The notes under the pieces were generated by a model. It made no database searches and was not told the DNA's origin. It worked only from the letters and a program-made list of their open reading frames with translations. This document shows, piece after piece, positions 1-15,200 of a stretch of DNA of 64,000 nucleotides. Every line of letters starts with the position of its first letter. The first letter of the stretch is position 1. Location: contig WIXG01000052.1 of assembly GCA_009869945.1 (NCBI GenBank), positions 124,001-188,000 on the forward strand. The letters run 5' to 3'. The DNA comes from Mesaphorura yosii (lineage: Eukaryota > Arthropoda > Collembola > Poduromorpha > Tullbergiidae). The position numbers and the translations under genes are program-made.

Positions 1-172
1 GAGAAATGTTTGCAATGCTCTATTTTCAAAAAAAAACCTTTAACAGCATGGTGTTGCACGAACTTCACATGAATGTCTTCCTTTTTCTGTACCATGCAGG
101 ACAATACATGGGATTTGTATTACGTGAGAATTGAAAATTGTAAACCCTGCCTTCAATTAGTGAAGCTTTTAC

Positions 173-235
173 CTGTCTCTGTAAAGCCAATTGCTAAAGA
201 GCTGGGGTTGCGTTCTCCGTTCTTATCTCTTTGAT
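173..235 (-). CDS. DIP-like gene, probable exon 9
   Basis: A 63-bp open stretch lies between a pyrimidine-rich CATTCCAG acceptor and a GTAAAA donor. It enters and leaves in phase 1 as the preceding exon demands and encodes DQRDKNGERNPSSLAIGFTE. It carries no domain signature, so it rests on splice signals and phase alone. Confidence 0.5.
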
Positions 236-3200
236 CTGGAATGAGGAGACAAAACCTTGATTACATACAATCCGTCATCTTCAAATAGGAACAAACATTG
301 CCGACATCAGCGAGCATGATTTATTAAAAGCTGATAACTTGTGGCATTTAATTCAGGTTTTCAATTATCAAAGTCTTCAAACCTGACACAAAGGGCGAGC
401 AAACTCAAAACATGAACAGGAATACGAACGGAGAAAGTCTGGGCACAGCTTTAACACAAAGAAAATTGGGAGAAGGGGTTCGTCATAAAAGTAAGCAGCG
501 CAGCGCACAAGTTCATTCACTCTCGCATTTAGTGTGTTGTCAAATATGATTTTCCTTCGGGAAAATCCACGTTGTTATTTCACTCAGCAACTCAGCGACA
601 GATTTACCAAAGAACTCCAACACGACGCGAGGCCAGAGAGAATTTCTGATGAGAAAGTCAAAGTGACAACACAAAAGACTGATGACATATTTTATATAAA
701 TACGATGGATTTGAAATGCTTTGCAGTGACTGTGTACAATGTCGGGTTATTTTTTAGAAATGCTACAAAACGTGCACTGCTCTACAACGACAACGGAGAG
801 AACGACATTAACCTAATAATAGATTTCATATTGCATTAAGACATACCTTTGGGTTTCCTGTGTCCCGGTCGTGGAGTTGTTGTCGGAGCGGGCGTTGTCG
901 TTGGCGCTGGCGTGGCTGTGCACCGACAATAAATGAGCATTTCATTGTCGACTCCGCGTCTTTTTATTTATAAGAGGGCCATAAAAGTTGAAACATTGCT
1001 TACCGTAGAGTTTGATTGACCCTTCCGTCTCTCCGCGTGGATTCTTAGCCATGCACTTGTAAATCCCGAAATCCTGCGGCTCCAACTGCACGATAGTCAG
1101 TCTCATGATGGTTTTGTAGAAGGGAGATGAGACCTTGTTTTCCGTGCGATACTTTTTGCTCTCGTGAATCATGTTTCCATCTTCAAGTGCCCAGTAATTT
1201 AATGAAATTGGGTGAGCTTCCGTCTCGCATTCGAGAGTGACAGTGTAGCCAGGCGGGGAGCCAATTAGCTGGTGCTGAATCCAAACCATCGGTGGAACTA
1301 TAAAACAAGAAAAGACAGTGTAAGAGAATGCAATTATTTGTGCATTGCATCGAACTTACATTAAATCTAAGGAATGTGCAGCCTACACAATTTTAGCGAG
1401 TTGCATTCACTGTCATTTGAGTCTATGTCAATGCAATTTCCCACAGAGTTTAAGAGAATACTATCAGATATAAAAATGGAAAGTGGAATGCGGCAGGACA
1501 TGAAATGTCATTCTTTCGCTCATGCCGAAGCCTTGCCCGCGGCTCGACACAGACGAAATTCTATTTCCTCAAAAATTCCTTTTCCTTTTCTTTCAATAAT
1601 TCTTTCCCTGGCTTTCGAATACTTTTGCTTCTGTCGTGCAATTTTCTCTTTCGCTCTTGTTCGACGTAAATAACATGAACAACAAATATTTTGCCTTGCG
1701 CTTTCACAATACTGCGTTTTGTAGAGAAAGATAGCATAAACCAATGCCATTGCCATCGACTTCTTATCTGCCTCACATTACAATGTGACTCAAAATGTTC
1801 GACATCTTTTTCCTGTGTAGTCAAGTTTTATTCGCCGACATTATGACCGTCGTTGTCATTCGTGCTTATCTTTATGTCGTTGCCATTCTTATGCAGGAGG
1901 GACGTTGCAAATTCTTGCACATTCGACAACACTTTATCTTGTACATGCGGCAATGCAACCGAGTAGAATGAAATTGTTCCGAATATTTTTGATTATGGTT
2001 GGGATAGGCTTGAACACCGAAGGTGGCTGGCTGCAAGATGGGAGCCCGAAGACGTGCTGCGCCTTTGGTTCGGTTGTAGATGCGGAACGCGGAAGCGTAA
2101 GCACAACAGACTTAGAAAACTACAGACATAATCTAATCTGAGGGATGTCACGTTGGCAAGTTTATTCCACCGCGAAGCGTCACGCAGAATTTGTAAGAAA
2201 ACTCGACGCTTTTCACTACAACTACACGGCAATGTGAAAGCACGGTGATGCTGTAAATACACAACGACCGAATTCTCAGACCCGGCAATGATTAGGTTGA
2301 CAGCGTGTCATTCAATTCATGTCACAACTTTCCAATATTAAGGTGTTAAAAGCTGCTGGTTGTACTAAACATCAAGAATTTCATTTTTAGATTTTTCACC
2401 ATTGGACAAAAGTGGTGCGCGTGGAATTGATAAAAATTCCAAACTTATATTGTGCCAGGCACGGGAGTGATTACTGTGAAGGAGTTTAGCTGAGTGTAAA
2501 GAAAGATAAACAATTTGAGACGATGAGAGACGCTAACGGAACACGGTGATTCGTCACATGAATGGTAAATTATAACCAAACCAAACATCACCGTCATACA
2601 TGATAAGGGTTTATTTTTCACAAAGAACATTGGACATGTGGACTGGCAATCCACATAACTTGTAATACCTTGACATAAAACTCACTCATTGTAATAAAGC
2701 AAACATGTTCTCGTGCACAAGACACAAGTTCGTAACGCGCGATACGGTTAAGCGGATAAAACAATAATAGTAGTTGGAAAAGTTAAGATTTTATACCCCC
2801 AAGAATAAACGAAGGCAGACAGAAAAGTGTTGAGCATGACGACGACAAGAAGTCGGGAGCATTATATTCCATTTGATATGGACCATAAAAAAGACGATGG
2901 CGAAACTTCTAATCTTGTCCTTGATGGAGCCGGAAAACTTCCAGCAACTTTCCCTAATGATATTTGGCAGCAATATCATCGGACTGGAGCTCGCTGAGAC
3001 ACACGATTTTGAGGGCTTAGCGTTTCTGAAGTCCAAGATCAAGAGACAAATTTTAAAATGATCATGCCGCAGCAGGTAAAATTAACCCTCCACGGTTTGG
3101 CTTCATTATTAAAGAGTGTGAGTGCTCAATCCTTAGCACATGCCCTCAGGCTTTGTTTCGTTTTTCCAGGAACTAATTGGTCCCTGTGCGCCATCGTGAG

Positions 3201-6200
3201 AGAGTTCAACGAATGTGAGGTTACCATATTAGTATCTTCCCTTGAACTTGAGTGTTTTGTTGAAATTGAGTCTCAGAAACTCAGAACTTACTAGTCTTCG
3301 GGTCCACAGAGCAATTAGGAACCTATTTGTATTAATTACGAAATCAGGAAAAACATCATTATATGCCAGCATACAATTTCTGACAATCGGGAATTACAAA
3401 ATTCGAACGCGCATACTCTGAATTACTGCGTAATTAAATTGGCCGTAAATCCTATTTTCATCTAGGCACTTGATCACAATTACAATCTCCTCGATTACGT
3501 TAAGTGCCTGGCGTCCAACTCAAATTGAACTTTGTTGGAGCAGATTTTATCTTCTCTTCTCGTTCCGTTGGGTCAAGTGCCAAGAAATGTTTTAACGTCT
3601 CATGAATTGGATAGTGACGTTGGGAAATTGGAGGTGAAACCACAAGAAAAGCAATGTTCAAGCAGGAAGCATAAAGATTCATGCTACACCGAAGACATGT
3701 GCTGGATCTACAGTCCATCTCTTCTTTGCCTCCACGAATTCTTAGAAAAAATCGAGACTTAACAGCGAAATTTCACTCTGAGAGAAATTGTTTGGCTCGA
3801 CATTCCATAGACTTGGTTGCAAGCAAGAAATCACAGGATAAATAAAGCACTTGAACCCATCAAGTGGTCATTTCATCATCCGCACGCACAGGCAGAGTGC
3901 AGTATTTGCACTTGTGGATAACGGACGAATTCTTGGCACCGACGCGCAATGTCTTCAAGAGCTGAGAAGGAAGGTGATGAGTTGACAACGAAACGAAGTT
4001 TCAATGACAATCTGCTCTCGAGTCTTAAAGAGACGCGACGTGAAAGGAGGTCAGAATTCTCCTACTCGGAGCTTGAAAGCGAAAGTGAGGGAATTCGGCG
4101 TCTTTTCCTTTTCGAAAATGGCAATGGACACTATGTGCCGTGTGTAGGACTGGGAATGTGAAAATTGTCATGAACCGGAGACGAGTGAAGGGAAGATTGA
4201 ACGTGATGGTTGTGAAATGAAATCTGATTTCACTTGACGTTGCCCACATTACACTTGGATATGCCATAGCGCCCTTTCTCATCAAGTTGGTTGCAGTGTG
4301 CTGGGGTGATCACAATATCGGTACACGATGCAATTCAAATACGTAATGTTATTTCTGCCATGACCAATATTCGACATTCGAGCTTTATGTCCCATCTTGA
4401 CGAGTCTCCATATTGTCCATGGAAATGGCAAGGCCAATGTCTTTAAAAATAATAACTCACAACAGGAACAGTGAAGCTACCGTTACCACACCACGGTGTG
4501 CTGCTGTGGGGATGGATACCCAACCCTTGAGTCGGTGTCATACGCGGTTACGGCGATAGGACCTTGCTATACATTAATCAAGGATGGAGAAATTAGAAAA
4601 TGAATCTGTACACCAGCCAAAGCCAAAACCCCCGAAAGGGTCGCCCAATAATTATGTCATCTTTGTGCATCAAATTCTTAATGATGCCATGGATGTGCTG
4701 CACCAGAAGTCCATTACTGCGTGGCTCGTAGTAAGTTATAGCTAGTCTTTGCAGCAGTTGAATTTAAACGGACTTCCAACCTTTTCCGGGACGCGTTAAG
4801 AGCAGTGGGCGTCAACCCAGTTGTACTCTCAGCAGAAGCAATTTTTCCAAAGTATACTCGCAGGTCTGAGTGCGGAGCTTCTACTGAGTGTTCTTCGTCT
4901 TCGGAGACAGACGATGGTGCTTCAGTTCAACTGCAAGATGAAAACTCGAAGTCTCGATCTACCAGAAAATATTTGAAGCCAAAGAGACTGAAGCGTTTGA
5001 ATATTCCCGAAAGAAATTACGAGTCTGGTGGCTTGCCGATGTGGAATAACAACTTAATGAAAGTCAAAAGGAAAAATTCAAAAATGCAGTTTCAACTGCC
5101 ACATGCAGTGCAATTGCATTCCGAGAACGCGCAGATTTTGTTGGATGCACTTCGAAAAGAAATTGAGAAAACGACTAGCGGTGGTATAACTGACGCTAAA
5201 ACAGAGCCTGCAATTTGGGTCATAATTTTGGAGAGCATGACTCGATATCACCGCCCTGATATGCCACAGCTTAATCAATTGGCCAGAAAGTATAACTTCA
5301 CTGTATGGCGGTTCACGACAGCTGCATCGAGGCAGAGTTGCGACAGGAAAATAATTCGGCTGCAGGAAGTGATTATTCAAAATCAGAACAAGCTAAAAGG
5401 TCAACCTGGCAAAAGGTTGAAACATAGTCAGAAGAAACCCTCGGATTTCCCTCCCAATACCACGGCAGTGTCCCACGGGTGGTGGAACGATGCTCGGGAC
5501 AAAAGTTCACCGATATGCCAGCCCAAGTTGGAGGTAGTACTCTTTGGTGAAGGAATCAATGAGCCCGAGGAAATTCAACAGGAATAAAAGATCATGAAAA
5601 TTGAAACATCACCAGATCATAATCGGGCAGATGACACGAAGCGCGCCGCCACTGCCAACCGTTACTTTCCTTTAGCATTGACAATACCTCAAGTTGGGAA
5701 AAACCTTAAGGCGAAGCCAGGCAGTAATTACCGTCAAATATACATGGCAGAAGTGGCTGTAAGCCAACACAACACGCGCCATCATTTGACAAAGGCATAT
5801 CCGTCTAGCTCTACAAAGCAACATCTTCGTTTTGACAGCAATAATAACAACAATGACATCATTGACATGGAGGATTTTGACAATGATTTGTTGCCGTGTG
5901 ATGAAGTCAAAGTTTCTAAACCCTTACTAAAGCGTGTGGAAGAAATTTTTTTATGAAACTGAGTCTGGTGTAGAAAGTCAAGAACATGCCACGAAACTCG
6001 AAGGTCAGATTCAAGATTTTGAAGATTCTGACTTAACGATCTCCGAAAAGGAGGAGGATTCATCTGCCTCAGAAGTGCTTATTATTAATGAAACGTTTAC
6101 TCACTCTGAAACGAAGCTCGTAAGGGCGAAGAATCCAAAGTTCAAGAGAATCAGTTCGACAACTTTTCTCGTCGATGATTACGGCGATTCTTCTGACGAC

Positions 6201-9200
6201 AACAGAGAACTATATCGGGTTGATTACAGGAAAAAGCTGCCTCAACTTCTTCGCGTGTGTAGTTGGCAAGACAGGTGAGTCGCATTGCGGACTACTTCCA
6301 AGAAGTTGATCTAACATTCTTTCTATTTGTTCCCAGAGAACGAATCGAACCTAAGCGAGACATAAGGTGTATGTGGGATGCAGATAATAAGCCAGAGAGA
6401 TATGAAAACTTGCCTTTCCTCAGACGGTAACTTAAAGCCATGATTGTTTTCACGGTTTAATGGAAAGAATGGAAAGAACTGATTGAACAAATAACAGAAT
6501 TATGCACCTGCTCGGAGTATTTTCACCCTGATCGTCGATTCCGTCAATTCTCCGTGCATCATGACTTTGAGGAGAAAATCAAAAGTACGAAGTGCAAAAG
6601 CGAATTCAACCCGGTCATCTCAACTCTTTGACCGCGAAAGCGACGGAAGGGCAGAAGCGTATGAATTGGAAAGCATCTACTGTCAGAACCAAAACCACCT
6701 TATTCACACTTAATTCAATTTGGTAACAAGTAGAAGTTGGCAAAACAAGGCAAACGGCAAACAGAATAGTGTCATGATCTCATGATACGTCACAATATTA
6801 CAATCTATCTTCCATCGCTTCTCTAGGCCGGACGGGGTTGCCAAAAATTCAGAAACCATTCCACGACAAATTTGCAAATATTGACTTTCTGTAATGTCAT
6901 GTCAACTGTGTTTACAGTGTTATTTGCAGCTCAATGCATTGGAAAATTAAACAATGATCTAATTAATTAAACCTGTCAGCACAGGTAGCTGTCGACAATA
7001 TCCTGGAGGATAGTTTCACCGTGAATGTCACCTTGTACGCTATTATATGGTCTCTAGGAGTTCGGTCCGCCAAACCGCGTAACGACGTAACTCAAGATCT
7101 GTACTTTCACTTGACAAGATTCAATGTGATTCGATCTCCAGCCTTGCCGCAGCACGCGATGGAGGACAGAGACTTTGAACTTGCATTTCCACTGCAACAC
7201 AGCCACAAAATTACTTTTACACCCTACTTTTGGCATCGCATCAGTTTAAGCTGCTCTCTTGCATTACTCCGAAAGTGGGAACAAAACGTGATGTTGGCGG
7301 AGTCTAATTTGTGCAATGGCCTGAAATTTGATTTCAAGTAATAGATACCCTAGTTGAGGCAACCATGCGGGCAGGCTCCGCGATGAATATAATGAGATCA
7401 ATTGCACTAAATTCGAATAGAATATATAGCACTATAGACAGCAGCTGGTTGAGGGAGAACTCCGTAGCAGCGAATCCCATTTTCACCCTTTCACACAGGT
7501 GAAGTGAAGGCGAAACTTTTGGGCAAAGTCATGCGAGAAGAACGGAGAACTTCAATTTGGTTTCGGGTTATTCGTGCATTTACATGATTAAAATGCCTGG
7601 CTGAAAGATTCAGCGGTTGGATTTAATCAAAGTGCTAAACCATTACCATTGCTGAATGAATAAGCACAGCAGTCATGAATTAGGAAATAATTTCTTTAAT
7701 GTCAGCAGCGTGCTGCATTTCATCATCTTCAGTTTTAAACTTTCTGTGATTGGTTTTCGGGCTCTGCTTTCGCACCATTTGGATTTCCATTTATTTCAAT
7801 CACAAACGAATTCTCGACACTACACGCTCGGTTGGAATGGGAAATTCAAGTTTAGAAAGGAGACGCAAACTTTGTGGGCATACAGAATCACGCTTTCGGA
7901 AATAAACCAGAAGCCATAAAATGATGAATCAGAAAACAGGTTGAAAGTTAAACCCATTACTAGTCTAGTCTCGAATGATGAATTACCTTCAAACAAAACC
8001 TGCTTAACGAACGGAAAGGCGCTGGCTACTACGTGTATACCATCATCAACGAACACTTTCAGGATGTCAAGACATCTTTCATATTCGGGAAGCCCTACCA
8101 AGGCATACATAAACATAAAAGTGCATTCTGTCGTAATCACTTCAATGCGAATCTCAGTCACAGCGTGCAATTGAAAATTGCATAACATTGCTCTTTGAAT
8201 TGCAGCGTTTTGTTCGTTTAAATCAGAAGAGTCGAAATCAAAGTGTACGGAATGCAGCATCATTCAGTGTTGTTGTGGATGGCATTTTCCTTTAATAGTT
8301 GTGACTTGGACTCTGCAACTCCTGGTGCAGTAAGGAAGTAGCCTCGATTTTGGTGCGATGAAAAATGGAACATCTGTTGCAAAATTTCGCTAGAAGAGCA
8401 TTTAGGCGCTGTTGAGCGAGTCGCATTAGAAACGCCGTCACCAAAATCCAAAGCAAAAGCAAGCCTGGAGCTCTGATTTAACTTGACGCCTTTTAATATC
8501 AGAAGATTGGCTTTACAAATGCAACCAACTAACGAACAGTTGCAATGTCCACGACGTCCTGTGGCAAAATGCTTCGGTCAAATTTGAAGCACCAAATTCT
8601 TCATTTCATTGCAAAAATTGCAAAGAACTGCAGAATTCTCTAACTCGTTTCTGTATAAAGATTTATGACTCCACGTTGTTAAAATTCGTTTTCTTTTCAG
8701 TGTAAAATGAAAACACAGAAGTTTCAGTCCGCATTGGCAACATATGCTTAAGAGTATAACTCATTCTCATAATGGAAAGTAGCTGCACAATAATGACACA
8801 ACGGGGCTAGAACTGAATACGGTATCATTGTCTAGTATTGTAGGCTGGATCCTGGCAGATGAGGGTCCGGATGATTGAATTGCATAAGTTGCTCTGATGA
8901 TGGTTTGCGGTTGCATGAAGTAGAAGCTCGAATCGAATGTCGCAGCGCGCGCAGCAGAAGCATGCAAAATAGAACAGATAAAAATTTAATCTAAATACGC
9001 ATTTGCATTTTCTACGCTTGCAGAGTTCCAGAGCACGGAGTTGAGTCTCAGTGTAAGGAGTTCTGTTCTGTAGACTTTTGCAATGTACTCAGAAAGTTCA
9101 GTCCCATGCAAGTAACAAATCAGATACAAACGATAAAGTGAAGATTAAAGATTTCACTTACAATCAACGCTGACTTTGATCAGTTTGCTGACGGCTGGAG

Positions 9201-12200
9201 GAACACCTGCAATCAAAAATGCGTTATTTAAATCCTCAAGTCGAAGATTGCTGCCCTAGCTCATAATTAACAGTTCTTACCGTTGGACGCAATGCACATG
9301 TATGCTCCCATGTCCAGTCTGCTTATTCGCGTCAAATCCAGGGTCTCACCCTCAAATTCCTTCACCGCGTAAGTCTTGTTGATTTTCATCTCTAGTTTGT
9401 CCTCACGCGACCAGCGCACAGTTGGCTTCGGAGACCCGGTTGCATGGCATGTGAGCGAGACGTTTGAATTTTCACGTACAATCACGTCAGAGCTGCTCAT
9501 CGAGTCGTCAATATTTGGTGGAACTATGAAATAACAGAGAGTATTTATAAACCATCAGTATTAAAAAATCAAAGGGGCCTTTACTTATCCTGAGGAATTC
9601 CAAATATTTATCAATGCATGAAATTGTATTGCTACTGCTGTCTACTTTGAAGTGCTCGCAAATATTGATTGTACCAATACCAACTTCTATTGAATACCCG
9701 AATCTATTGCCTCCCATTAAAGTCCTAATGGAGTGTAAACTTTTTAATGCGTAAGTTACGTGGGCACAGCGGTGGATCCCAATTTGGCCATTAGCGATCA
9801 TGATCAAAGAGCAATGTTAAGATGCTCCCGTACAAGAAGAAAGTGGGTGCATGTTTGCTTTCTGTGTTGTTTATCACTTAACTTCGTGTACAGCATCAGT
9901 ATAATGTAAACCTCGTCTTGTTTTTAATTTACCTTTCCCTGCACTCTGAAAAGTTTGTGCAAACTTCTTTGCTTTCACTCTGTGCTTGAACTAAAACTGC
10001 TGGTTCTCCTTTCATCTGAGAGACACATGTTTGTGTAAAATCTGTGGACTTAATTGAATTATTTATTTATACACATTTTTCTCTTTCATTTTACTCTTGT
10101 TAAGTAAAAGTAAACTTGGTCTGGCCGGGAAAGGATGCTGAGGTAGCCATTTTTGACTAATGGCCGGGTTCTGGACGGGATTTCGAGGTGGTGGAAGAGT
10201 CTTTCGGTCCTGTGTTTTACTTTGTAAGGAAAGACACCAAATTCATGCATTGTGCATTTAAAGATGCGCACAATTCACATTGTGCGTTTTTAAACGTCAA
10301 GTTGGGCCTTTCATACCTCACTCCACCTCAACTGCAGCAGTGCACCAACCAACTTTGCAATTAAACCTCCACCACGCGAACTCGCTTCGTGCTCAACCCG
10401 ATAAATTTAACTGCATGATGGATAAGTCATGTTTATGTTTCGCTTTTTACGCCCGGATAGTTGAGCGTACTGAAAAGTTCAACAATATGATGAGCGGAGA
10501 AAGCGGGAAGGATGCAAAGGCGGCGAAGGGTTCAGCTTCCCAGTTCCCAGCAATGCTAGACGATAATAATAAAAGCCGCTTAACATTGCCTATCGTTACA
10601 GCGTGCGAGTGCGGCGTTTTCCGTTCCGAGTGCCGGCAAAGACAATCTGGCTGGATTCACAAAAAGATGATGGCTTGAATGAGAAATAATATTATGAAAT
10701 GGTCGGGAAACATATGGCGGTTCTCCTAATTCAATTCGACTACCACGCGGTGGTGGCGAATTGAAGAGCAGCAGTGGTGTAACACATTTTTCTTACGAGA
10801 TTGGAAAGATTCGAAAGATTGAGGCATTTGTGGTTGTGGTGGAATTGTGACTCCTTATCGGTTTATATACCACAACTCTACTTTCACCCTTCCCTTTCCA
10901 GCAGATCTACTTCAAGCTGTAAATCGGTGTACCAGGTTTAATGAAATTTTATTCACGGAAGGCATATGGAACCAATTAAACAAATTGTTCACTCATCGCA
11001 CACATATTTTCGTGGAGCGGTTTTGTCCTTGACAATGCAATGGAAATGAATTAAATGACTATCTGCTAGAAAAGATACAGAGACTAATACAATTATGATG
11101 TTGTCATTGAATTATATCCAAAATTCCAACGGACAAGAAATGAAAACTTTTATCAGACAGTGAAAGCGCAACACATTATATTGCGCTTCTATGTGCTAAA
11201 GCTGTATTCTTATATCATCCTCCGCGTGTAATATTGTATCTTGTCTCTTCCCTACACGAAAGTGACAAGAATTGATTTATATACTCACTCCCGAAGGATG
11301 CAAGATCTTGGCAAGTTTTCTCGCTGCATTTGTACGTGTATTATTATTCGTGTACACGCTGCAATAATAATACTAACCTGTTGCTTGCACGTCTTTTATT
11401 ATTTCTTATACATCTTTTTTATTTCTTCTTTCCGCTCTTTTATTGCCACTTATTGCTGCACACTGCTGCAAAGGAAAGGCAATTCACCTAAACGGCGGCT
11501 CTTCGCTTTCACTTAGTTAGTGCTGTGGGCTTCTGTTGCCCAAAATGGCCAGGGTGCAGTTACAACTTTCGTTTCTTGCAACTCGACCAGCACAGTACAG
11601 TAGTGCAACAGTAAAGGGACGCAGTAACCATAAATAAGAAAAGACAGCTTGAATGCGGGGATGCAGTTTCCGTCAACGGCTTTCGATTCGGATTTCCTTG
11701 ATATCGTGGAGCGTTACCTCTTTGTTCGTGTCCGAAGCTCCCAGTCCTGAATGAGCGAATTTGCTTACCAAATATCACGCCTCACATGCAAATTATTACA
11801 TCTGAACAATTTATGCCGAACATAAAGCAGAATCTCGTGACGGTGAAAATTGAATCACAACAGATTTGCAAAGAATGTAGACGGAAATTTCAAAAACAAA
11901 TACGTTCTAGGCAATTCAATACGAACGTGGCAAATCTAGAATTCTCGAAGACATTGGAAAGATTTATGTAGAACCACATTTTTGCATACGGGCCTTCAAG
12001 GCAATATTTTTTTTAAAAATCTGAAAATCTGAATTTAAGTCTCCGGTAAACCTTGCAAAATCTTCCGAATGAAAGTGCCCGCATAATTTTCTAGTATCTC
12101 CAAGCCGCTATTATTTTTGCCAGGAGCATGTACAACCGTGAGTATATTTGAAGAATTCTCAATATTAAGTAATATTATTCGCAAGCAAAGGAACTAAGGA

Positions 12201-15200
12201 ACATACTCTTCAGAGTTATGTGCTGAGGCATATTCGGATGACGATACAACTAATGCATACATTTCTCTCATTCCCAGTTTAAGTGAAAATCTTCCCACTT
12301 TATTTTAAATCTGATGATATCACAAGGCGAGTACAAACTAGCACGAGGAAAGTTAAAAAAAGATAGTACAGAACGGAGAAACGAAAATGGAGCCAGACAA
12401 GTTGAAGAACTTCCGAACTTCCCCTTTCTTTTGGCAAGCTGCTGCTTCCCCACTCAACCACCACCAGCTCTCCTTCACCGACACCAGGAACACAAATGCT
12501 ATTTCCTGTTTTACCAGCATAAAAAGGATTGACAACGGAAATTTGAAAATATACCGACCATGCGTCCGACTGACCAGACCCAAATACCAACTGATGCACT
12601 TGAAAGTAATAAAATCGCGATCACTGTACGGTTTGCTAAAACTTGCATTGCGTTTTCCTCTAAAATTGCAACCTAATTTCTCGGTTTAGTTAGGTATTAT
12701 ACGAGTATGACGTACTCGTACTCAGTGGATAGATAATAATTTTGAGTCGTAAGTTGTAAATTATGGCTACCAGAGAAAATAGCATGTAAAACAACTTGAA
12801 CTCAAAAGGCCTGCTTGCTGAGAACTCCAATGCTCATCGCGTCCGCGTTTTTATGTGTTCACTTTTATGTACTGCAACAGATGCGAGATTACGACCCCTG
12901 CTTTTGCACTCTAGATTCGAGCGAACACTAAATGTTCAACTATTCCCTAGTGCAGAGCACAGACTGTTCGAACCGCTTCAATTTATTCTACGGCCTAATT
13001 AGAAGTCTAGTTACGAACAGCAAAAATCAGGACACATTTCGTGCATATGATACTGGTATCTCTCTTTCCTTGATGAGGTTTTCCAATGTACAATTCTCTG
13101 TTCAAAAGTTTGACTTACCTACAACGTGCAAATATCCAAACTGGGTCTTGGCAGTTTCTGAATTAAACAAGAAAAAACTCTTTAGTGACTAATTCCGAAA
13201 TTCATCAGTACAAAAAAGAACGAAGACGAACCACCTGTGTTAATCTGACACATGTAGCGTCCAGCGTCGCTCTGCTGCACGTCCTCAATGTGGAGGTACC
13301 ACGTCCGATGTTTATCATGCGTGACTTTAATTCGGGGATTACGCGTAATGACGTGAACCTGTACTGTTAAAATCGCTGAGCCTTCAAAATGAATCCACGC
13401 CACCTAAAAGCAATGAGAGCAGAGAGAGCAATGAGAATTTATGGGCTTTAATGAAGAGGTTTTCGGGTAAAGTACGTGTGAAATAAGTAATTACCAAAAT
13501 GTACACATAATGCAGGATTACTGTAATAAAATAGAATCTTTTGTGTATCGAGTTTACGGCTGACTTTCATCTATGCGTGGGGAAAACAATGAATCCTTTC
13601 CAGTGCAGCTCGTTACAACGTAGGCGAACGAGGTTATTATGATACGATTGTAATACACACACTTCGCCTTAGTGCCAGGCAGTCGTAGTCGTGAATGGTT
13701 TCCACTTTCACTCTGGCGTAGAAAGTCCGTGAGAAGAACAAAGCAAGCATTTAACCCCTTGTTAATAATAGTTGGCGAGCGTAATGCAATTCCCCGCATG
13801 TTAATTTACATAGTCAATGGGCTGTATCTTATTAATCTCAACGAGGCTCGGAAGCAGTCAAGAGCTTTATTCCGCTGCGCACTTCGCTCTCATTTCATTT
13901 ACCTTATTTTGTAATACCCAAGATAATAGACTACTTAAGCCTGTCTGCAGTGCGCGCCTCCCATTGTGTTTCTCTCGCCAGGTTTAGAATAACAAAATGA
14001 CTTCTCGCTTGCATCATCAAAGCATCATTGCGAATCAGTCGAGTAACATGAAGGCATAATTCATATTTGGACTGTTAGTTGCCATCGGCTAATTAAATCA
14101 TGCAGGCGTTGCTGACTACGGTTAAACCTGTTCGTTGAACTCAAACATTAATATCAATTTCTATTCTGAAAGTCATTCACTGATCAGCGGACAAGGTGAA
14201 AATGTCCGGTTAACTTGCTGCCTGCTTCCTTTTCGCTGACTCTTATGGGTAGTGGACATAGTTGTAAACAAGACAATGAATCATGATTTAATTCATGACA
14301 AAAGTTATTTCAATTCCACGAAACCCAAGAGAGAATGACAATTACATTTGTACTACTTGTCAATACAACAGGCTCAGGCATCAAAGGCGGGGCGTGAATG
14401 CGCAAACTTTGCATTTTCATTTCATTTCATTTCTCTTGAATTATAAGGTTCTGATCCCGCCGCTCGGCCTGCTTTCTGGTTAATGTCGCTGAGATTATAT
14501 ATTGCGAGAAGGTTAACTTTCGTATTTCGCCACAGCCATATAAACATTTCTTAGAAATCTAATTTCCTGTGCAAAGTCACGTCCTGAATTAATCTAACGA
14601 GTCGCATACAAAATTAAATCTCGGAAGGCTTAACGGCAGGAATTAAGGTCGTGCGCCCTAGAGCTCCAACATTCGGGATTAAACAATGATCTGTGCTAAG
14701 ATCAACCTTTGAGGTCAGTTGTTTACGGTGTCTCGTTTCTTTAATTAACGGTAGTGGTACTTGATCTGCAGGCCTTTCGCATACTTGTGATAATTTACCG
14801 AGCTTTATGTTCAATAATGTCATGAAATTCAATAAAATCCTTCAACCAGTACGATTTTAAATCTGCGACCTAAATCAGACTACTTCAACTGTCCGACTTC
14901 CTCTCTTGATTTAGTACGCATTTAATTGACCCAGTGGCAAGAGAGGAGCCTGAAATAATAGAAACACTGGAAATTGACAACTCCTTCGAATCCATTCAGG
15001 TTTGTACTGTAAACTTTCTTCTCGTGGTCGTCATTCTGATTTTTGGGACCATATATGTTTAACACTACATAAACTTCATGCAAGATTCATTTTATTCAAT
15101 CCTCTTTGATTCTTTCTCCATTGAGTGTGAATGATTTTTGGCATTTACTTTCACAGCACACACCTTTCCATTCTACTTTTTCAGTCCGCAGTCGGATTTT

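Noticed and set aside
4584-6631. Transposon or virus-derived element as the source of the relic
   Set aside because: No terminal repeats, polymerase, integrase, transposase or structural-protein motif could be seen, and a spliceosomal-type intron is present.
7820-8263. 147-codon minus-strand frame (with a neighbour at 8260-8451)
   Set aside because: Composition is not unreasonable, but the frames do not connect by splice sites and no family resemblance was found.
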